NCBI GenBank assembly: GCA_949752795.1
Contig: OX457074.1
Location: 1,612,001-1,676,000 of the forward strand
DNA from: Hyperoodon ampullatus
Taxonomy: Eukaryota; Chordata; Mammalia; Artiodactyla; Ziphiidae
Length of the DNA stretch: 64,000 nucleotides
Direction of reading: 5' to 3'
The stretch's first letter is position 1, and each line of letters starts with the position of its first letter. Positions 36,874 through 47,152 of the stretch are shown piece after piece. The position numbers and the translations under genes were made by a program. Under the pieces are notes generated by a model. That model saw nothing but the letters and a program-made list of their open reading frames with translations, did no database searches and was not told the DNA's origin.

Positions 36874-36894
36874 GACAATGTGAACATCTATGTA

Positions 36895-37085
36895 GGGTTT
36901 TACCTTTCACAAAGAATTTTCACCACCATGATTAGGCATCATCTCATTTGATTCTCACACAGATCAGAGGGTAATTATTGCATCTATTTATTATATGAAG
37001 GCTAAGACCCAGCATAGCCATACTCAACTAATATTTGGCAGAGCAGGACTCAAATACAAATCCTCTGGTTTCAAGGTCCTAATTT
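36895..37085 (-). repeat. MIR element
   Basis: CATCTCATTTGATTCTCACA, a TATGAAGGCTAAGACCCAG stretch and CAGGACTCAAATACAAATCC follow inverted MIR. Confidence 0.7.
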
Positions 37086-37559
37086 TTCTACTACACTCAA
37101 CTACAGCTGAGATAGGAAATGGGAGCCACGTTGAGTACATTCTATGTCAATGCAAGAAAGTGCGAAGTCAAAAGGGAATATTTCAACTAGTTACCAGTAA
37201 ACAGCGTGAAAAGTGGCAAAAAGATCAAGGAGAAAGAGCACTGAGGAAAGATGATTAGAACTGTTTTGTTTTGCCTTTTTTTATAAAGCATTCATTGGTA
37301 AACTTTGAGTCGGACCAAATGTTAAAAAATGAAGCAATAGATTGGAAAGCAAGGTTGTAGGCATCAATATAAATCACAGGTTTAAAACATCTGGGCAAAT
37401 TCTAGAGTGAAATTTAAGATCAGAGCCATGATCAGTGACGTATATGGCACACAATGTGCAGGATGCTCACACAACTTGAAGAGGAAAACACAAAGACCTC
37501 TAATGGAAACACAGAGAAAAGGTGTGGATAGAAAATTCATTGAAAGAGTAATACAGGTG

Positions 37560-38410
37560 CTGATAAACATGTGAAAATATGTTCATCCTACATCTATTCA
37601 AAGAAATCCAAATTAAAACAACAAAGAGATGCCATTTTACTTATCAAATTATCCAAGAATAGAAAACTGTAGTGAAACAGACATGATTATACACTGGGAG
37701 TATTAAGTAATAACAATCTTTCAGGAAAGTGGAGCATTATGTATTAGGAGCCTTAAAAAAATTATCTCTTCTCTCTGACCCAGTAAATTCACATGTAGAA
37801 CTATCCCAAGGAAATAATCAAGGATGTAGTTAAAGACATATATTAAAATGTTTGATTAAGTATTTTTGTTTGTTTGTTTGTTTGTTTTTTTGCGGTACGC
37901 GGGCCTCTCACTGCTGTGGCCTCTCCCGTTGCAGAGCACAGGCTCCGGACGCGCAGGCTCAGCGGCCATGGCTCACGGGCCCAGCCGCTCCACGGCATGT
38001 GGGATCTTCCCGGACCGGGGCACGAACCCCTGTCCCCTGCATCGGCAGGCGGACTCTCAACCACTGCGACACCAGGGAAGCCATAAATATGATTGTTTTT
38101 AATACAGAAAAATTCTCAACAACCTACATGCTGATCAATGATTAAATAAATTATTCTAAATCATAGAATGTAGTCATTAACAATGATGATTATGACAATA
38201 CTTAGAGTAAGGGAAAATAGAAACAATGTAATGCTAAATGAACTGCAGATACAAAACTATATGCAGTAGAAACTCATTCAGAAAGAAATGGAGCAGAATA
38301 CTTACAATGGTTATCACCGTTTGGTGAGATTAAAGATGGTTACTATTTTCTTCTTTATTTCTATTTTCCAAATTTTCTACAATGAGCATATCCAGGTTTT
38401 ATAATGAGAG
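37560..38410 (+). mobile_element. Ancient L1 3' region, sense, split by a SINE
   Basis: Sense L1 landmarks run in order: AAGAAATCCAAATTAAAACA, a TGACCCAGTAAATTCACATG stretch, AACAACCTACATGCTGATCA, GGTTATCACCGTTTGGTGAG and TTTTCTACAATGAGCATAT. The frame is destroyed. Confidence 0.75.
37866..38082 (-). mobile_element. CHR SINE, short form, minus strand
   Basis: A (TTTG)n tract leads an intact inverted element ending ACCAGGGAAGCC. The TSD is not clear. Confidence 0.88.
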
Positions 38411-38557
38411 AGAAGCCCTGATATTTTAGACTCGAAAACATTTGTTTTTTAAGAATCAAGTTCAGGTTTCCTTAAAAGATGTTAAACTGGTATTTTTGTT
38501 GAGAATATGCTCAGCTGTAAGTTGTGAATCATTTAACGTGGATTAAAAAGTAGACCT

Positions 38558-38747
38558 GGGCTTCCCTGGTGGCGCAGTGGTTGAGAGTCCGCCTGCCAAT
38601 GCAGGGGACACGGGTTCGTGCCCCGGTCTGGGAGGATCCCACATGCCGCGGAGCGGCTGGGCCCGTGAGCCATGGCCGCTGAGCCTGCGCGTCCGGAGCC
38701 TGTGCTCCGCAATGGGAGAGGCCACAACAGTGAGAGGCCCGCGTACC

Positions 38748-38780
<33 letters not shown>
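38558..38780 (+). mobile_element. CHR SINE, short form
   Basis: A 13-bp TSD (AAAAAGTAGACCT; 38545-38557 and 38781-38793) and a long pure poly(A) tail indicate a young copy. Confidence 0.95.
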
Positions 38781-38788
<8 letters not shown>

Positions 38789-38929
38789 GACCTAACCCAG
38801 GCAGTTACTAGGTTTGGTCAGAGCCCTTATCTCTATGACTATCTTGCATTCTCTTCATGCTTATAAGAAAGCTGCTGCAACTCCTGCCATTAGACGCATG
38901 TTAAGGCAGGGAAAAGGTGAAAGTGTCCC

Positions 38930-39325
38930 AGTGATGATTTTAAAAAAGATCCCATATTATTTGACATTCCTCCCTTGAGAGGTAAGGATCTATGTGCTTT
39001 CTTCTTATGAGTACCTCATAAGAAGGCTTATGAGGCTTATGAGTACCTCAACCAATAGACTATAGCAATAGTGGTGCTTTATAACTTCTGAGGCTGGTTC
39101 ATAAAAGGTCATGCAGCTTCCACGTGGCTCTCTTGGAATGTTCGCTCTCCAGAAACTCCCTCTTGGGATGCTTCCTCTCAGAACCAGCTGCCGGGCTATG
39201 AGAAGCCCAAGCCACAGAGAGAGTTCAGAGGCCATGTGTAGATGCTCCAATCAACAGTGCCAACTGAGCCTAGCCTTTGGGTCATCCCAGCCCAAATGCT
39301 ACTCATGTAAGTAAAGAGGCCTCCA
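38930..39325 (+). mobile_element. MLT1-type (ERVL-MaLR) LTR fragment
   Basis: CTTCTGAGGCTGGTTCATAA, ATGCAGCTTCCACGTGGCTC, AGAAGCCCAAGCCACAGAG and CAGCCCAAATGCTACTCATG follow the MaLR LTR. It is decayed, with no internal region. Confidence 0.75.
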
Positions 39326-39710
39326 GGACTTCCTTGGTAGCGTGGTGGTTAAGAATCGCCTGCCAATGCAGGGCACACGGGTTCGAGCCCTATTCTGGGA
39401 AGATCCCACATGCCACGGAGCAACTAAGCCCATGCGTCACAACTACTGAGCTGGCGCTCTAGAGTCCGCTAGCCACAACTACTGAGCCCATGTGCCACAA
39501 CTACTGAAGCCCATGTGCCACAACTACTGAAGCCCATGCACCTAGAGCCCATGCTCCACAACAAGAGAAGCCACCGCAGAGAGAAGCCCGTGCACCGCAA
39601 CAAAGAGTAGCCCCCGCTCGCCGCAACTAGAGAAAGCTCATGCACAGCAACGAAGATCCAATGGAGCCAAAAATACATAAATAAATAAATAAATAAATAA
39701 AATTTTTAAA
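39326..39710 (+). mobile_element. CHR SINE, long form
   Basis: AGGCCTCCA on both sides (39317-39325; from 39711) marks the target site. The body contains CCACAACTACTGAAGCCCAT units in tandem. Confidence 0.9.
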
Positions 39711-39726
39711 AGGCCTCCAGATCCCT

Positions 39727-39925
39727 GCTGTCCAATTTAGGAGCCACTGGCCACATGTGGTTATTTAAATTTACATTTAATTTAAACTAAATAAAATAAA
39801 AGCTTCAGTTCCTCAGTCACACTGGTCACTTTTCAAGTGCTCAGCAGCTACATGGGAATTGTAGCCACCATACTGCACAGCACAGATATAGCATCTTTCC
39901 ACCACTGGAGAAATTTCTATTAGAT
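39727..39925. mobile_element. hAT-type MITE
   Basis: GCCACTGGCCACATGTGGTT and ACTTTTCAAGTGCTCAGCAG match the element split at 11186-11760 and the copy at 60920. Confidence 0.65.
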
Positions 39926-40130
39926 GAATCTGCTCCCGGTGATTCCTGATTGTTTTCCCAGCTGATGCCTGTTTATATCTCATTGGCAGAACAGTGTCAC
40001 GATGCCACCCCTACTGCAATGAAGGCTGGGAAGATATGTATTTAGCTCTTATAGCCTCTTTAGTCAGGCAGACAAGAGGAAGGGGAGAGGGCATGGGAAA
40101 TGGGTGAGCTAGCAACAGTGTCTGCTACAG

Positions 40131-40131
<1 letters not shown>

Positions 40132-40166
<35 letters not shown>

Positions 40167-40167
40167 T

Positions 40168-40207
<40 letters not shown>
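40132..40207. repeat. Compound microsatellite (TG)n-(CT)n-(AT)n
   Basis: TG repeats to 40164, CT repeats 40169-40190 and AT repeats to 40207 follow each other almost without a break. Confidence 0.95.
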
Positions 40208-40209
<2 letters not shown>

Positions 40210-40910
40210 TGTATACATATATATCTCCAGAATTGCAGGACCATAATATCTATTTTATAAAATAGCATTATGTATATATTTCCATTTTAAGCAGAGCTGC
40301 ATAATAACAGATGCAATCCATGCTTTAAATTTATGTATCATTACGATAGAGCATTTTCAATTTTCCTTAACATAGTGTGCAATGGATGAAATCCAGAATT
40401 CATATATTTAAAGTGATAACATTGGCTCACAGAGACTTTAAATAAATGTTCTTTGTACTTAAAATGTTGTGAACACTGTATCACTCCTAGGATTTGCAAC
40501 TATGATCTCTGGGTGAGATCAAACTCCTCATTCTTGGCTAATGGAAAGAAATTTCAAAATTTTGTTTGCATTTTTGTTCATCAAGATAATAGGGAGAGAG
40601 CAAGTTATAAGAAGACATTCCCCTATCAGATCAAGTTGCTTCAGTGAAATTGCCTGTTCCAGAGATAAATGGGTTTGTTCAATGTTATCTAGTTATCTTG
40701 TAATTACAAATGTGTGTGTTCCCATCTCTCAGAGGATGTATGGCCTTCCTCTACTAATCCATATGAGAAACCACAGGAAAACACACTGAGGTTCCCTAAG
40801 TCATAAGTGCGTGCCTTCCTTTGAGAAATGTTTCATAAAGAATTGGTATACTTGGCTTTTAATAACTAATGATTAGTTTTTAATTGTTCCTTATTCATAA
40901 TTTTTTAAAG
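40210..40910. other. Unassigned AT-rich sequence
   Basis: No gene or repeat recognised. Confidence 0.4.
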
Positions 40911-40926
40911 GTGCATGCTATGGTTT

Positions 40927-41303
40927 TTTGTTTGTTTGTTTTAATAAATTTATTTATTAATTTAATTTAATTTTTGGGGGGGGGGCTTCATTGTGTCTTT
41001 GCTTGCACCCAGGTTTTCTCTAGATGGTGAGAGTGAGGGCTACTCTTTGTTGCAGTGCGCAGGCTTCTCATTGCAGTGGCTTCCCTTGTTGCAGAGCACA
41101 GGCTCCAGGCGCGCGGGCTTCAATAGTTGTGGCACACAGGCTTCAGTAGTTGGGGCTTGCAGGGTCTAGAGCTCAGGCTCACTAGTTGTGGCGCACGGGC
41201 CCAGCCGCTCCGTGGCATGTGGGATCTTCCTGGACCGGGGCTTAAACCTGTGTCCCCTGCATTGGCAGGTGGACTCCCAACCACTGCGCCACCAGGGAAG
41301 CCC
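40927..41303 (-). mobile_element. CHR SINE, long form, minus strand
   Basis: A perfect 13-bp TSD (CATGCTATGGTTT; 40914-40926 and 41304-41316) flanks the element. A G-run follows the tail region. Confidence 0.94.
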
Positions 41304-41617
41304 CATGCTATGGTTTATGTTGCATGACTATCTAAAAGAAATGAATAACCATAATGATAAGAACAACATTACATTTGTATGTTGCCTAATTTTCAGAAAA
41401 GGTAAAAGGTTGATTCCCTAGAAGTGAAATGAGCCTTAGTAAATACAGATCATGTGATGGTGATTCTTCCATAATCTTGTCTCAGTTTACAAGGAAACAG
41501 AATGAGAATTAGAAAGTTTAGGACATCTCTCTCAGAAATCAAGGTGAGCTGTGTGTGTGTTTATATGTGTGAATGAGGTAATAATTCAGGACACTTTCAA
41601 GAACTGTTGGAACTTAT

Positions 41618-41639
<22 letters not shown>

Positions 41640-41648
<9 letters not shown>

Positions 41649-41759
41649 CTTTTTCCTGCGCCACAGGCTGCGGGATCTTAGCTCCCCAACCAGGGACTGA
41701 ACCTGGGCACCAGCAGAGAAAGCACTGAGTCCTAACCACTGGGCCACCAGGGAATCCCC
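41640..41759 (-). mobile_element. tRNA-derived SINE, short head type, with (CT)n
   Basis: The inverted head ends CCACCAGGGAATCCCC. A (CT)n tract at 41618-41644 precedes it, and GGAACTTATTC / GGAATTTATTC flank it as an imperfect TSD. Confidence 0.8.
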
Positions 41760-41771
41760 TGGAATTTATTC

Positions 41772-43619
41772 ATTTACCAAACAATCATTACCTTTATTGT
41801 AAAGTACCACTCCAGAAATTGTGTGGAATGCAGTGATGTGAAAGGGAAGGGCTGTGATTTTCAGTGACTATCACTTGGCCAGAGAGAGGAATATCTGTTG
41901 GTTGTGATAGCACCTGGAGCTTAATATCAAATTCTTTTCCTCCTCCATAAATTTAAATATCCATTTAGCAGTCTACTCCCCTGCACAATTCTAAAGTAAA
42001 TGTTAAGTAGCAATAAGTCATATAAAGGGTCCTTTAAAGGGCAAAACTTGAATAAAGGGAATTTTATACCTTGTGACTAGCAAGGTTGGAAGGATATGAA
42101 TCTGGTTTTCTTTCTATTTGCAATCTATATTTGAAAAAGAACTACACTGTTTACTTTAGGGGCATTGAGTTTTAAATATGGAATTTTTTAATTGAAAGAG
42201 TTAAGAGATTAATCCAATAAATATTTATAGATGAGAGAACTAAAAGTTGAGAAATGGGTGAAATTCAGATTTCCCAATATATGCTCTTCAGTACTTTTTC
42301 CTATGTGCCACGGGGCTTCACTGTGTGTGTGTTTGTATTTATCTTTGGTTTGAAACCCTCTCATACCCTTGAGCTGAGCAGCAATAACTCATAAATGTTT
42401 TATATCTAAATTTCTGATTTAAAAATTCTATTTACCACTACTCATATTTAATCTATACCTATTTAATCAATATTTGACTGCTCTCAAATTTTAAACCTGG
42501 GATTATAGATTCAGAAAAGAGAATCTCTGTCTTCCCTTTAGAGAATTCTTGAAAAGTATAGATAAACTTTACAAAATTACAATTCATCTATCTTTAGTTA
42601 GACACATTAATCTCAGACAAGCATATGCTCCTCTAATATGCTCCTCTAATTATAGTGATATATTTTCCAAATTACAAATCAAGACACATGGCCAATTCTT
42701 GGTCCTGCAATTCTGGATGTTTGGTACAGTAACATTACTTGCCTAATGGTAAGGGAAATTATGCTCTGGAGCACACGAAAAATTAAGTGTTCTTCTGGGT
42801 AAACCATTCCCAAAATATCCTATATTCTTGCAATTTCTGTGCTCAACTAAATATAAAAATTTAAAAATAACTCATTTATTAAAAACAAATGGAATTAATA
42901 TTCATTATAGAAAACAAAAAAAATACAAATGAGCAAAAAGAAGACAATACTGAACGAATAATATAAATTTTTTTGATGCAGAGGAAGGCGAGTTTTAATT
43001 TAAAATGCTTCCGTACTTTCACAACCAAATCTCACTCTTCCTCGTTTACAGCTGAAAAACCCACACACTAGGAAAGCAGAACTTGAGTAAAACTTCTATG
43101 TTCTTTAAAAACCCTGCCTTCGTTTTAGGAATCTAAACTAGTACAATAAACAAGAAATCAGTCACCTGACCACTCCCACCCTCAGCCTGTTTCCCAAACC
43201 CATCTTCCCTCCTCCTCTCACACACTTTGGGACTTTAGAAATAAATATCCTTTTTTCAGTTCGGTTTCTTCTAAAAGGGGAGGAGAGGGGGACAAGAGAG
43301 TCAGTTTGGGGAAAAAAAGCTACGACGAGATTTCGCGTCCATAAAACGAGTTTATGCCCGAGGAGCACAACTGGTCTACACAGCTGGCTTCGCAAACACC
43401 CCACTCCTTGGTGAATTGCGGTTTAACTTCCTTATAGCAGGTTGAGAGTGCCGGCCCCTCCGTTCTGAGGGGAAGGCAGCGCCCCAACTGGTGTTTTTTC
43501 CAGGAAGCCCTCCTTGAGTGCAGAGGAAAGGGGAGAGGGGAAGGCCAGGCGACGGGCGTTTCATTCATTGCTCCTCTTTTTCCCCCTCCTACCCTTCCCT
43601 CCCCCTAGACTTTCTCTCC
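41772..43619. other. AT-rich unique sequence upstream of TOB1
   Basis: No SINE or LINE recognised. A 13-bp tandem duplication (ATATGCTCCTCTA twice) lies at 42623-42648. GC content rises after about 43.3 kb towards the promoter region. Confidence 0.5.
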
Positions 43620-43760
43620 CTTTTCCCCGAGAGAGTTTGACGTCGGTCTCCTGGATACCAGACAGCCAATCGCCTGGTTGCTAAGGGAGAAGCGTGGCCA
43701 ATCAGGCGTCGTTGCTACCTGTGAGTAATATTTTTAGCCGCGAGGGAAGCTTGGTTCCGC
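43620..43760. promoter_or_regulatory. Second promoter-like cluster upstream of TOB1
   Basis: A near-consensus CRE (TGACGTCG, 43638-43645), two CCAAT boxes (43676-43680, 43698-43702) and two RFX-like GTTGCTA motifs lie within 100 bp, followed by CCT|GTGAGT, which could act as a splice donor at 43721. The cluster is 1.2 kb upstream of the TATA promoter. It could drive an alternative TOB1 first exon or a divergent antisense RNA such as the human TOB1-AS1 transcript. Which one cannot be told from sequence. Confidence 0.5.
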
Positions 43761-44579
43761 TCCCAGTGTAACTTCGTGTATTTCTCTGCTGCAGGTTGTG
43801 GAAAAGAGCGCTTGCCCGCCCCCTTTGAGTCCCTCTCTTTCCCCGCTCCCTATTTACTCGCCCATATTTCAACTGAAAATTATCTTAGATGTACAATACA
43901 GGAAGGCACCGTGTTTATTATGTGTATTTATGTTAAAGTAGGCTCTTGAAATACACGCATGCTTACATATATATACTTAGATACGTACGCAATTTGGCAT
44001 GGAGGCCTGGATTGGGACATTCGGAATAAAATGTGATTCTTTTTAGTCTCAAGCCACCCCCACGTCCGAGTTGCTGCCGGGTCTCACGGGGAGGTCTGAT
44101 GTGAGAAGCGGAGGCAGTTAAAACTCACCTGGGCGGGAGGTGTGGCCAGGTGGTCTCTTTCCCACCCCAAGCCTGGCACGGCAGCTCTGGGTTCTGAGGT
44201 TGTCCCCCCCCCGGATGGCAGTTGACCTAGGCCCTTGAGGTGATTAATATTCAATTAATCGGGTACACGAGTCCCCGTCACAGTTCGTCCTTTTTCTAGG
44301 CTCTCCTGGGTGCACTGGAGGCCGATTTGGTAACTCGTCCACGAGTGGGATTTTCCTCAGCCACAGTCCCACTCGGGTGGGACATTCTTTGTAAATTCTC
44401 CCCTCCCTCTCGGGGTCTTGGGCTCTCCTCCCCGTTTTCCCCAGCCGCTTCGCCCCCAGCTTCACTCCCCTCCCCCCTTCTCCCCGGCGCTCTCTGCCTA
44501 GACTGAGTCAGCCGTCCCAACCCACTTCTGTCGCCCTCACTGGCACGTCTCTCCCCCAATCCCTTTCCAAACCTTCTCT
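43761..44579. other. Sequence between the two promoter-like regions
   Basis: Mixed AT-rich and C-rich unique sequence with no repeat. It would be the body of any alternative upstream transcript. Confidence 0.4.
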
Positions 44580-44614
44580 TAATCCCGCCCACAGTGACTC
44601 CAGGTCATCGGCTC

Positions 44615-44860
44615 ATTGGCCACCCTGCAGCCCGAGAGGTGTGGCCTTGTCCACCCGGCCCTCCGCCGCCCGTCAGGACATGGGCCGGCGGGACCTGGCC
44701 AATGGAGTCCGGGGGCAGGGCAGGGGCGGAGCCAGTCGGCCAGGGTCTCCTTTGCAGGGTGGGAGGGCGGGGAATGGTGACACCGCCCGGAGCTGCGTGA
44801 CGCGGGGCGGGCGCGCGCATCCCTACGGGAGGGGATGGGGGCGGGGAGGAGAATATAAAA
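44615..44860 (+). promoter_or_regulatory. TOB1: TOB1 core promoter: TATA box, GC boxes, CCAAT, CRE half-site
   Basis: TATAAAA lies at 44854-44860. Upstream are GC boxes at 44723-44729, 44765-44772 and 44804-44812, a CCAAT box at 44699-44703, an inverted one (ATTGG) at 44615-44619, and a TGACG half-CRE at 44798-44802. The mix of a TATA box and a CpG island suits an inducible, early-response gene, which fits what is known of TOB1. Factor binding is inferred from motifs only. Confidence 0.75.
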
Positions 44861-44884
44861 CGAGAGGCGGGGCGCGCACCGCGG

Positions 44885-45163
44885 CAGAAGGAGCGAAGCT
44901 CTGGCCCGGCGCTAAGTGGGCGTTCTACGGGGATGCTGGGCCGGGCACCGGGCTGTGTGGAGAAGTGAGCGCGCTCGCCTGACCCCGTCCTCGCCACTCC
45001 GAGCCAGAAGGGGCGAGCTCCTGAGGCCCTCGTCCTCCGCAACCTCCGCTCGGCGGCGTCGGCGTGCCCTCGGCCCGGCCAGCTCGCAGCCGCCTACCCT
45101 CCCGTGCCCCCGCCCTGCCGCCCCTTGTCCGCCCAGCGGTCGGGTCTGTGGTGTTAGCAGCCT
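44885..45163 (+). other. TOB1: TOB1 non-coding exon 1 (5' UTR)
   Basis: The 5' end is inferred as about 30 bp downstream of a TATAAAA box. The 3' end is a strong donor, CCT|GTAAGTAT, at 45163/45164. No long frame joins the coding exon, which agrees with the known TOB1 structure of a non-coding first exon and a second exon holding the whole frame. The exon is very GC-rich and contains an 11-codon upstream ORF. The exact start site cannot be read from sequence. Confidence 0.72.
44933..44968 (+). promoter_or_regulatory. Upstream ORF 1 in TOB1 exon 1 (11 codons)
   Basis: ATG with G at -3 opens an 11-codon frame (MLGRAPGCVEK) closed by TGA, all inside exon 1. It is counted only if transcription starts at the TATA-directed site. 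A short uORF would be expected to lower translation of TOB1. Confidence 0.5.
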
Positions 45164-47008
45164 GTAAGTATCGAGGGGCGGCGGGCGGGGTCAGGAGGAG
45201 GAGGGGCTGCAGCGGCGTAGAGCCCCGGGCCTTCGGGGCTCGGGACGGAGGCGTCAAGGCCCGGGCGCGGAGGGGAGCCGCTCCCGACACCCGGCCTGAG
45301 GCGGCTCCGAGGGGCCCCGGCGCGCCCGGGGGCCGGAGGTGGGGCCGGTCGGCGCGTCGGGCTCAGCTGGGCCGGCTGACCGGGGAAGGGCGGCCGGGGG
45401 CGAGCTGACGGGAATTGGGGATTGGGGCGCCCGGGAGCAGCGGCTAGCTCGAGGGGAACGCTGGGGTCCGCGGGGCCGGTGGCCGCCGGGCTCGAAAATG
45501 GTGCCGGGGATCCAGTGCTCCCCGGGCTCTGGCTGGGTCCCAGGAGCCTCGGGGCGCGGGGGGTGCAGGGAGAGGCAGGTCGGGTTACGGCGGGGGGAGG
45601 GGAGCGGCTGACCCGGTGCGGCCGGCGCCGCGACCCGCCCGGTGTCCGGCCCCCGGGCCCCGAGTGGTTGCTTTTCCATTTCTCGTGGCCTTCCTCCTCC
45701 TCCTCCTTGGGGGAGGAGACTTGCTTAGGCTCCGAGGGCTGTGAGCAGAAATCTAATGAGACCCAACTGGCTGTTTATGTAATTCTTCACGCTGCTGTCT
45801 TTAAGGCGTTGCTTTGAAACTACCTTCCGCCGAATCTGAATTTCGCTCGACTGCACCTTCAAGCATTTTGGCTTAATCAGCTGCCTTTGCTAGCACTCGG
45901 GCTTTCGGCTTGGAAAGTGTAGTTTGGGGGAAGCCGGGGATTCTTTTCCCTTTGTCACCAGGAATATGGAAAATGAGACAGATAGGTTAATACCAACTTG
46001 ATTTTTTTAATGTCCTTTTAAATCAACCTCAGTGTACAAACAGATCTGCAAATATCTTGTTTGCCCTTGGTCTTTTCTTATCCCCACCCAGTGCTGATCC
46101 AGCAAACGTTTAAAGGTCGACCTTATCGTACATGCGTCTCCAGCTGTTCTCTTACCATGAGGGAGGGAGGTGGCTTTGAAAATCAGAATAAAACTCAGAA
46201 ACCCTGCCCTTTAAACAGAATAATCAATAAAGTTTGAAATTAATTGTTTCTTTTGTTATACTTGATACCCAAGAGGTATTTTCAGATTTAGAAGAATACA
46301 CATTAAAAAGAAAAGCATAGAGAAGCTCGAGTATTACATTATGTGCCCTTAGTATATTTAAAACAGCAACTGTGTAGGATAATTTGGTTCATAATTGTTG
46401 TTCACTAGGATGGCAATTCATTTTGTATTTAGTTCCTTTAACTTTACTATCATGTACTTTGGAAATTAAAATAATTTTCCTAACTTCTCAAATTTTGAAA
46501 TGTTTAATGATGAAGCAGATTTAAGTAGTATATATCCAAAATGAACTGAAATACAGAATTCACTTCTAAGTTGATGAATAGGAGTATGACCAACTTCTAA
46601 AACAGCATATATATGTATATATTATATGTGTGTATGTATATAGATAGGTATGCCGAGTTTAGTTTCCAATAAATATTCTTTTGAGAACTGCAGGAAGAAA
46701 AAGAAGAAATATGCTGTATATTCTGGGAATATTTTTCCTCTTAGAACTCTATTCAGAAACAGAAAGTAAATAATAGGGGTTTTTTTTTATGTTGTTTTAA
46801 CTGAAAAACCTGTTTTTCTTTGAGATTTGGATCTTCAGTAAATAATTTTCTATTGTAAGTTCCTATATTTTGTGCTGATTATATTTTTCAGACTTTCTAG
46901 CCTATTAGACTTTTTCAAAAGTGAAATTACTCTGGGGGTAAAAAAAGGTTGTGGGACTTAACATTTATCTTATGTGGACATGTCTCCTTTTGTTTTGTTT
47001 GTTTTAAG
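45164..47008 (+). other. TOB1: TOB1 intron 1
   Basis: The intron begins GTAAGT and ends in a T-rich tract (TTTTGTTTTGTTTGTTTTAAG) at 47008. Its first 500 bp are still CpG-rich; the remainder is AT-rich unique sequence. I see no repeat insertion in its 1845 bp. Confidence 0.7.
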
Positions 47009-47057
47009 GAACAAGACCACTCAAGGTGAAGGATATCTACTAATACCAGCACTTTGA

Positions 47058-47087
47058 ATGAAAATTTGTTTCTCTGCCACAAACTGA
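47058..47087 (+). promoter_or_regulatory. Upstream ORF 2 in TOB1 exon 2 (9 codons)
   Basis: A nine-codon frame (MKICFSATN) ends in TGA 65 nt before the TOB1 start. Its ATG context is weak (T at -3), so leaky scanning is likely. It lies in exon 2, so every TOB1 mRNA using this acceptor should carry it. Confidence 0.5.
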
Positions 47088-47152
47088 ACACTTTTTTGTG
47101 TGTCTTGGGCGGGGGAGTTGAAATACAAACCTAATTTTGTGGCATAGCAGCT

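Larger units (their letters stand above)
44580..45660. promoter_or_regulatory. TOB1: CpG island over the TOB1 promoter and exon 1
   Basis: Dense CpG dinucleotides and runs of G/C cover the core promoter, exon 1 and the start of intron 1. The flanking DNA is much poorer in CpG. This is typical of a broadly expressed gene. Edges were set by eye. Confidence 0.85.

Noticed and set aside
38577..38789. Recurring frames with the motif ESPPADAGDTGSCPG or its reverse-strand partners at many sites
   Set aside because: These are translations of CHR SINEs and mark repeats, not a protein family.
39469..39678. Regularly spaced short repeats resembling an array
   Set aside because: They are internal units of a long CHR SINE, with no CRISPR-like spacers; a CRISPR array is not expected in a mammalian genome.
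44605..45042. Minus-strand frames of up to 145 codons in the CpG island
   Set aside because: GC-rich DNA has few stop codons; the Pro/Arg/Gly-rich products are typical artefacts.
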